From an uncultured Oscillospiraceae bacterium (lineage in GTDB: Bacteria; Bacillota; Clostridia; Oscillospirales; Oscillospiraceae): DNA of 44,578 bases. Of the stretch, positions 40,312-44,578 are shown in pieces. The position numbers and the translations under genes are program-made. Positions within the stretch are counted from its first letter, which is position 1, and every line of letters begins with the position of its first letter. The notes beneath the pieces are model-generated. The model made no database searches, had not been told where the DNA came from, and saw only the letters and a list, made by a program, of their open reading frames with translations. The stretch is taken from assembly GCA_934636865.1 (NCBI GenBank), contig CAKUBI010000016.1, positions 1-44,578 on the forward strand, in the 5' to 3' direction.

Positions 40312-40777
40312 ATTCTTTACAGTGCCGGCGGTAAACGTCAAGGCCGTCTGCGCGCCCCTCGAAGGAAAAGCCGTGCCTGCGCGCGATACGCGCGCTCACG
40401 GTCTGTTCGGGAACGCATTCGATCACGGCGTCCTCCCCCTCCCTCCGGGCAAGCGCGGTCAAAAGGTCCGTCATTTCGTCTGCATAGCCCTTGTGCCACG
40501 CGGAGCGCTTGAGCACCCAGCCAAGCTCCCGGCTGCGCTCGTCATAGTCGTGATAGATGACATAGCCGAGAAACTCCCCCGCCGCGCTCTCCGCGGCGTA
40601 GATGAGCGGCGGCTCGGAAAGCCCGGCCTGCTCCAAAAAGCGTTCGGTCTGTTTGCGCGTAAAGGGCGGCTCCAGCCAGCGCATCACCTCAGCGTCCGAG
40701 AGCAGGGTATACAGTTCGTCCAGATCGCCGCGGCGCATCGTCCGCAGACGGAGACGCGCGCTTTCCGTCAGGATCAT
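40310..40777 (-). CDS. GNAT family acetyltransferase
   Basis: This 155-residue protein is of the RimJ/RimL-like GNAT type. TESARLRLRTMRRGDLDELY is the usual beginning, RSRELGWVLKRSAWHKGYA carries the acetyl-CoA-binding loop, and ENTVSARI-like spacing appears as VPEQTVSARIARRHGF. The substrate could be a ribosomal protein, amine or antibiotic; no clue is visible. Its ATG overlaps the cysE stop by four bases (ATGA), so it is coupled to serine acetylation. Confidence 0.88.
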   Translation of the reverse strand: MILTESARLRLRTMRRGDLDELYTLLSDAEVMRWLEPPFTRKQTERFLEQAGLSEPPLIYAAESAAGEFLGYVIYHDYDERSRELGWVLKRSAWHKGYADEMTDLLTALARREGEDAVIECVPEQTVSARIARRHGFSFEGRADGLDVYRRHCKE

Positions 40778-41667
40778 GCTTCCTTATGCCGCTTGCCGCG
40801 GAAGATCATCTCGGGCGTTTTGACGCTGACGGTGGTATCCGGCTCGACCGAGGACGTGAGGAACGCGTTGCCGCCGACGATGACGTTGTCGCCGATCTCC
40901 GTCGCGCCGCCGAGCAGCGTGGAGTTCGCGTAGATCACAACGTTGTTGCCGATCTTCGGGTGGCGGCGGACATTCGGGTTCGTCGGCATGCCCGCGGGCG
41001 AGAGCGCGCCGAGCGTCGCGCCCTGATAGAGCTTGACATTGTCGCCGATGATGCTCGTCTCGCCGACGACCACGCCCGTGCCGTGGTCGATGAAGAAGCA
41101 TTCCCCGATCGTCGCGCCGGGGTTGATGTCGATACCGGTCTGGGAGTGAGCAAACTCAGACATCATGCGCGGGATCATCGCGACCTTGCGCGTATAAAGC
41201 TCGTGCGCAATGCGGTAGATGAAGATGGCGAACATGCCTGGGTACGAGAGCAGGACCTCCTCCATGCTGTAGGCCGCGGGGTCGCCGTCAAAGTTCGCGG
41301 CAAGGTCCTTGAGCAAAAGCTCCTGAATGGCGGGCAGGCGGCTGACAAAGCCGCTGCTGATATCGTAGGCGCACTCGTAGTTTTCCTCGCACTCGCTCAT
41401 CGTCAGCGCGATCTGGTTCGTCAGCTTTTCGTGGATGTGCTCCATCAAAAGCGCGCCGTACTGCTCGGGCGGCAGCTTCAAAAGGTCGCGGTTGCCGTAA
41501 TACACCGGGAAAAGCAGCTTCTGGCAGTCGCGGATGATCTCGATGACCGTGTCGCGCGAGGGCATGCGCTGCGCGTCGCCGTAAAGGGGGATCTCCGCTT
41601 CCTTATAAATTTCCGCCATGCGGCCCGCCGCCGCGCGGATGACCTCGTTTTTCTTCGCTTTGTCCAT
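40774..41667 (-). CDS. cysE: serine O-acetyltransferase
   Basis: This 297-residue protein makes O-acetylserine for cysteine synthesis. The N-terminal helical part (about 1-165) is of the long EpsC/SATase type. The left-handed beta-helix follows, with IDINPGATIGECFFIDHG and GTGVVVGETSIIGDNVKLYQ as the catalytic His region. GGAGGG before ATG 41667 decides the start. It has its own promoter. No cysK is adjacent. Confidence 0.92.
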   Translation of the reverse strand: MDKAKKNEVIRAAAGRMAEIYKEAEIPLYGDAQRMPSRDTVIEIIRDCQKLLFPVYYGNRDLLKLPPEQYGALLMEHIHEKLTNQIALTMSECEENYECAYDISSGFVSRLPAIQELLLKDLAANFDGDPAAYSMEEVLLSYPGMFAIFIYRIAHELYTRKVAMIPRMMSEFAHSQTGIDINPGATIGECFFIDHGTGVVVGETSIIGDNVKLYQGATLGALSPAGMPTNPNVRRHPKIGNNVVIYANSTLLGGATEIGDNVIVGGNAFLTSSVEPDTTVSVKTPEMIFRGKRHKEA

Positions 41668-41707
41668 ACACGTTCCCTCCCAACAGGGCAATTAAAAATA
41701 ATGGAAT

Positions 41708-41736
41708 AGTATATCAATATTCTTCCACGAAATCAA
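41708..41736 (-). promoter_or_regulatory. cysE promoter
   Basis: TTGATT (41731-41736), a 17-base spacer and TATACT (41708-41713) on the minus strand, 40 bases before the ATG. Confidence 0.7.
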
Positions 41737-41749
41737 GGGAATCCATGAA

Positions 41750-41778
41750 AAAAGGAGAGGGCCGCAGGGCCCTCTCCC
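41750..41778 (-). terminator. terminator of the MoxR-VWA group
   Basis: GAGAGGGCC and GGCCCTCTC pair around a short loop, followed on the minus strand by T6. Confidence 0.85.
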
Positions 41779-41800
41779 CTCTTTTCTCTTTTGCTTCCGC

Positions 41801-42220
41801 TCAGCTCTTGCGGATGAAGTGCTCGATCTTTCCGCGCGCTTCGTCATAGAAGTAGAAGTCCTTGTCGCGGATCGTGACCACCACGCCGCGGCCGCTCTCC
41901 TTGTCGGTCAGCAGAAACTCGTTCAGGCTGCCTTCCACAAAGCTCCAGCTTCCCTGCATCAGGTATTCCCAGTCCGTGTTCTCCGTTTTCCTGATGTAGA
42001 ACTCCTCGCCGCCGGGCATGAACTGCGCTTCATAGAGGTAGGTATCCACCCGCTGCGCCGTGCCGTCGTCCTGCGGCACGAACGGCTCCGTCTGATAGAT
42101 GCGAAGGCCGTTGATCTTCTGCGGCGTGCTCCCCTTCACATAAAGGAACACCGCCGCAAACGTCAGCACCGCGACCGCCGCCGCCAGCACCTTCGTCGTC
42201 CGGTTTTTCCTGTCTGCCAT
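41801..42220 (-). CDS. small membrane-anchored protein, unknown
   Basis: This 139-residue protein has a basic start, one membrane span (about residues 10-28) and an extracytoplasmic domain of about 110 residues. That part is rich in aromatic and charged residues (RVDTYLYEAQFMPGGEEFYI, WEYLMQGSWSFVEG) and looks like beta structure. I recognise no family. GAGGAGGG precedes the ATG. It lies 99 bases after the VWA gene on the same strand and may be part of that transcript. Confidence 0.7.
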   Translation of the reverse strand: MADRKNRTTKVLAAAVAVLTFAAVFLYVKGSTPQKINGLRIYQTEPFVPQDDGTAQRVDTYLYEAQFMPGGEEFYIRKTENTDWEYLMQGSWSFVEGSLNEFLLTDKESGRGVVVTIRDKDFYFYDEARGKIEHFIRKS

Positions 42221-42319
42221 TTGTCAAAGCCCTCCTCTCGTTCTCTCAGCACTCATAGTCATTCAGGTTTTGCCTGCCGCTTTCTCAAATAACTGACATA
42301 CCGCCTTCTTTTCTTCGTT

Positions 42320-43516
42320 TTACCGGTTCACGAGCAGCTTTTTCATGCCGCGCTCGAGACCGTCCACGGTCAGGGGGAACATGTCCACCGCGTCGGCGAT
42401 GTGGAAGTAGCTCTCGCCCCAGTAGCCGCGATAGCGCGGCGGCTCCTCGGGGTTGAGCCAGATGAGGTGATCGTAGTGCTCGCGGAAGCGGTTGATCTGG
42501 TCCATGCCGGACCAGCGCACTTCGCCGGTGCGCGAGTCGTAGCGCTTTTCCATCAGCTCGTACATGTCCATCAGCGCGTCGCCGACCAGAATGACCTTGT
42601 AGTCGCTGCCGTAGTTCTGCAGGATCCAGTCGGTCGAAACGGCGTGCTCGCGCCACATGCGCGGGTTGGTGTAAACGCTTGAATAAATGCAGTTGTGGAA
42701 GTAATAGACGTGCAGCTCCTTGAAGTGGTTGGACTGCCTGGCCGCCTGAAAGAGCATGGAGCAGAGACGGGAGTAATACTCCATCGAGCCGCCCGAGTCC
42801 ATCAGCATGAGCACCTTGACGCTGTTGCGGCGCGGGCGCTTGTAGCGGATGGAGAGCGTGCCGGCGTTGTCGCAGGTATCGCGGATGGTGCCGTCCACGT
42901 CGAACTCGGTCTTTTCCCCCATCGTCTGCGCCGAGTACTGGCGCAGCAGGCGGAAGGCCATCTGGAACTGGCGGATATCGAGGACGTTGTCCTTGCGGAA
43001 GTCGCGGTATTTGCGCTCGCCCGCGACTTGAAAGGCGCGGCGGTACATGCTCTGCCCGCCCACGCGGATGCCCTGCGGGCTGTGGCCGCTGTTGCCGAAG
43101 TTCGAATAGCCGCGCGTGCCGATCCAGTACGAGCCGCCGTTGTGCTCCTCGGTCTGCTCCCTGAGGCGCTCTTCGAACATTTTGAGGATCTGCTCGATGG
43201 TCTTTTCCTCATAGCCCTGCGTTTTGAGGAAGCGGCGGAACTCCTCAATCGCATTTTCCGGGTGGTTGAGCCAGTTCATAAGCTCCTCGGGCAGGTCCCC
43301 CTCATAGGGCACGCCGTCGAAGTATTCAAGGAAGATCTGGTCGAATTTGTCGTAGTCCGCCTCGGACTTGACAAGCACCGCGCGGCAGAGCTCGTAAAAG
43401 CCCGTAAGCGAGGCGTGCTGCAGGTTGAGCATCAGCCCCTCCATCAGCGTCATCCATTCATTCAAGCTGACGCGGAAGCCATGCGCGCGCAGAAGATAAA
43501 AAAATCCTGTAAACAT
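42320..43516 (-). CDS. VWA domain (CoxE-like) protein
   Basis: This is a 398-residue cytoplasmic protein with a C-terminal von Willebrand A-type domain. The MIDAS motif is LMLMDSGGSME, with later Thr and Asp residues in HYDHLIWLNPEEPPRYRGY. The N-terminal part (MFTGFFYLLRAHGFRVSLNE) is that of the CoxE/YehP-like group that works with MoxR ATPases. It starts six bases after the MoxR stop. Such pairs act as chaperones that insert metals or remodel a partner; the partner is not obvious here. The unidentified membrane protein downstream is one candidate. Confidence 0.88.
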   Translation of the reverse strand: MFTGFFYLLRAHGFRVSLNEWMTLMEGLMLNLQHASLTGFYELCRAVLVKSEADYDKFDQIFLEYFDGVPYEGDLPEELMNWLNHPENAIEEFRRFLKTQGYEEKTIEQILKMFEERLREQTEEHNGGSYWIGTRGYSNFGNSGHSPQGIRVGGQSMYRRAFQVAGERKYRDFRKDNVLDIRQFQMAFRLLRQYSAQTMGEKTEFDVDGTIRDTCDNAGTLSIRYKRPRRNSVKVLMLMDSGGSMEYYSRLCSMLFQAARQSNHFKELHVYYFHNCIYSSVYTNPRMWREHAVSTDWILQNYGSDYKVILVGDALMDMYELMEKRYDSRTGEVRWSGMDQINRFREHYDHLIWLNPEEPPRYRGYWGESYFHIADAVDMFPLTVDGLERGMKKLLVNR

Positions 43517-43522
43517 GGCGCG

Positions 43523-44338
43523 TTATCTTCTCAGGCGGCGCTGGACGGTCGAGATGTCCTTGTCCTTTTTGAGCAGCACGCCGATGAACGGGATCTCCTT
43601 CGCGATGCGCGCGGTATCGACGCCCGCAAGCTGGAGCGCGCGGATCCAGTCCACCAGCTCGGACGTGGAGGGCTTTTTCTCCACCGAGTCGATCGAGCGG
43701 AGATAGTAGAACGCCTGCATCGCCTGCGAGAGCAGCGTCTCGTCGAGCTTGTCGAAGTGGACGCGGATGATCTTTTCCATCTGCTCCTGATCGGGAAAAT
43801 CGATATAGTGGAAGATGCAGCGGCGCAGGAAGGCGTCGGGCAGCTCCTTTTCCGCGTTCGAGGTGATGATGACGATGGGACGGTGCCTGGCCTTGATGGT
43901 CTCCTTGGTCTCGGGGATGTAAAACTCCATCTTGTCGAGCTCCCAGAGAAGGTCGTTCGGAAACTCAAGGTCCGCCTTATCGACCTCGTCGATGAGCAGC
44001 ACGACCTGCTCGTCGGCGGAAAAGGCCTCGCCGAGCTTGCCGAGCTTGATATACTTTGCGATATCGTCCACGCCGGAGGTGCCGAACTGGCTGTCGTACA
44101 GGCGCTGCACCACGTCGTAGACGTACAGGCCGTCCTGCGCCTTGGTCGTGGACTTGACGCTCCAGATGATGAGCTTCTTGCCCATCGCCTCGGACACGGC
44201 CTGGGCGAGCATCGTCTTGCCCGTGCCCGGCTCGCCCTTGATGAGCAGCGGCTTTTTGAGCGCCACGGCGATGTTCACCGCGTTCATCAGCTCCGGGCTG
44301 GCTACATAGTCTTTACTGCCTTTGAAAGTGTTTTCCAT
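43523..44338 (-). CDS. MoxR-type AAA+ ATPase
   Basis: This 271-residue AAA+ ATPase has Walker A GEPGTGKT, Walker B VLLIDEVDKAD, sensor 1 IVIITSNAEKELP and the arginine-finger region DAFLRRCIFHYIDFPD. ATG 44338 lies eight to nine bases after AAGGAG, so the upstream ATG at 44359 is not used. It forms ring-shaped oligomers that unfold or remodel client proteins with the VWA partner. A perfect TTGACA/TACAAT promoter precedes it. Confidence 0.92.
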   Translation of the reverse strand: MENTFKGSKDYVASPELMNAVNIAVALKKPLLIKGEPGTGKTMLAQAVSEAMGKKLIIWSVKSTTKAQDGLYVYDVVQRLYDSQFGTSGVDDIAKYIKLGKLGEAFSADEQVVLLIDEVDKADLEFPNDLLWELDKMEFYIPETKETIKARHRPIVIITSNAEKELPDAFLRRCIFHYIDFPDQEQMEKIIRVHFDKLDETLLSQAMQAFYYLRSIDSVEKKPSTSELVDWIRALQLAGVDTARIAKEIPFIGVLLKKDKDISTVQRRLRR

Positions 44339-44373
44339 GGTTTTGCTCCTTAAAATCAATATCTGTCAGCCCT

Positions 44374-44402
44374 ATTGTACCGAGGCGAAAAGGCGGTGTC
44401 AA
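44374..44402 (-). promoter_or_regulatory. promoter of the MoxR-VWA group
   Basis: TTGACA (44397-44402), a 17-base spacer and TACAAT (44374-44379) on the minus strand. Confidence 0.8.
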
Positions 44403-44453
44403 ACCCATTCCGACAGGTTTTTAAAAATTTTTTCAAAAATTTGAAATTAGGGC

Positions 44454-44482
44454 TTGCATTTCCAGAAAAGCTGTGGTAGTAT
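44454..44482 (+). promoter_or_regulatory. promoter of tRNA-Arg
   Basis: TTGCAT (44454-44459), a 17-base spacer and TAGTAT (44477-44482) lie 25 bases before the tRNA. Confidence 0.6.
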
Positions 44483-44507
44483 AACACCGTTGTCCGATAT
44501 GAGATAT

Positions 44508-44578
44508 GCGCCGTTAGCTCAGCTGGATAGAGCGTCTGGCTACGGACCAGAAGGCCGGGGGTTCGAATCCCTCACGGC
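44508..44578 (+). tRNA. tRNA-Arg (anticodon ACG), cut at the window edge
   Basis: The acceptor start GCGCCGT, the D arm (GCTCAGCTGGATAGAGC), the anticodon arm TCTGG-CTACGGA-CCAGA with anticodon ACG and the T arm with GGTTCGAATCC are all visible. The 3' acceptor strand (ACGGC) lacks its last bases because the window ends. It reads CGN arginine codons. Confidence 0.95.

Overview
The window reads as chromosomal DNA of a GC-rich, low-coding-gap member of the Clostridia, most likely Oscillospiraceae (Oscillibacter/Dysosmobacter/Lawsonibacter-like gut anaerobes). The evidence is the Firmicutes-type rpmG-secE-nusG-rplKA-rplJL order with an L10 leader, strong AGGAGG ribosome sites and TTGACA-N17-TATAAT promoters, a Spo0A homologue, CsaB/SLH cell-wall genes, DUF5693, a CD1871A-type CXXC peptide and an asnA-type asparagine synthetase. 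The genus is inference. No phage, insertion sequence or CRISPR array was seen.

Layout. 1-2660: outward promoters at the left edge, a regulator built from two copies of an HTH-plus-tail unit, and a Spo0A paralogue whose phosphorylation site is Asn instead of Asp. 2699-3610: two adjacent remnants, a MATE transporter and a LysR regulator, both with internal deletions. 3690-5653: a three-gene extracytoplasmic redox module (CXXC peptide, NapH-like polyferredoxin, TlpA lipoprotein). 5736-11583: flotillin, DUF975 protein, Cys-motif HTH protein, HD nucleotidase, a MerR remnant and a SulP transporter. 11734-21320: a Fec/Btu-type ABC importer with a MotA/TolQ/ExbB-like channel, traces of DUF2149, SLH and Ig-like surface proteins, a methyltransferase and a THEP1-like NTPase. 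This looks like an energised surface-capture and import system for a metal chelate, but two of its surface genes are broken here. 21382-26816: marR-degV with twin operators, an SNF symporter behind an attenuator-like leader, and a tetR-hydrolase-metallohydrolase group. 27001-30364: the ribosomal/transcription operon. 30732-36026: ruvX, a fused CsaB-MurJ protein and DUF5693. 36063-39042: deaminase, MtnA-like isomerase and class II aldolase, matching a 5'-methylthioadenosine/5'-deoxyadenosine salvage route. 39259-44578: asnA, a GNAT enzyme, cysE, a membrane protein, a MoxR-VWA pair and tRNA-Arg(ACG), cut by the right edge.

How parts connect. CsaB-type pyruvyl transferases make the cell-wall ligand that SLH domains bind, so the csaB-murJ-DUF5693 group and the SLH proteins at 13-16.5 kb probably serve the same envelope. 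The salvage genes lie directly upstream of DUF5693-csaB-murJ on the same strand with gaps of 1-36 bases, so they may be one transcript. Several genes (MATE, LysR, MerR, the DUF2149 chimera and the Ig-like surface protein) carry deletions or frame breaks while housekeeping genes are intact. This suggests ongoing erosion of accessory functions, although the single-base breaks could be sequence errors.
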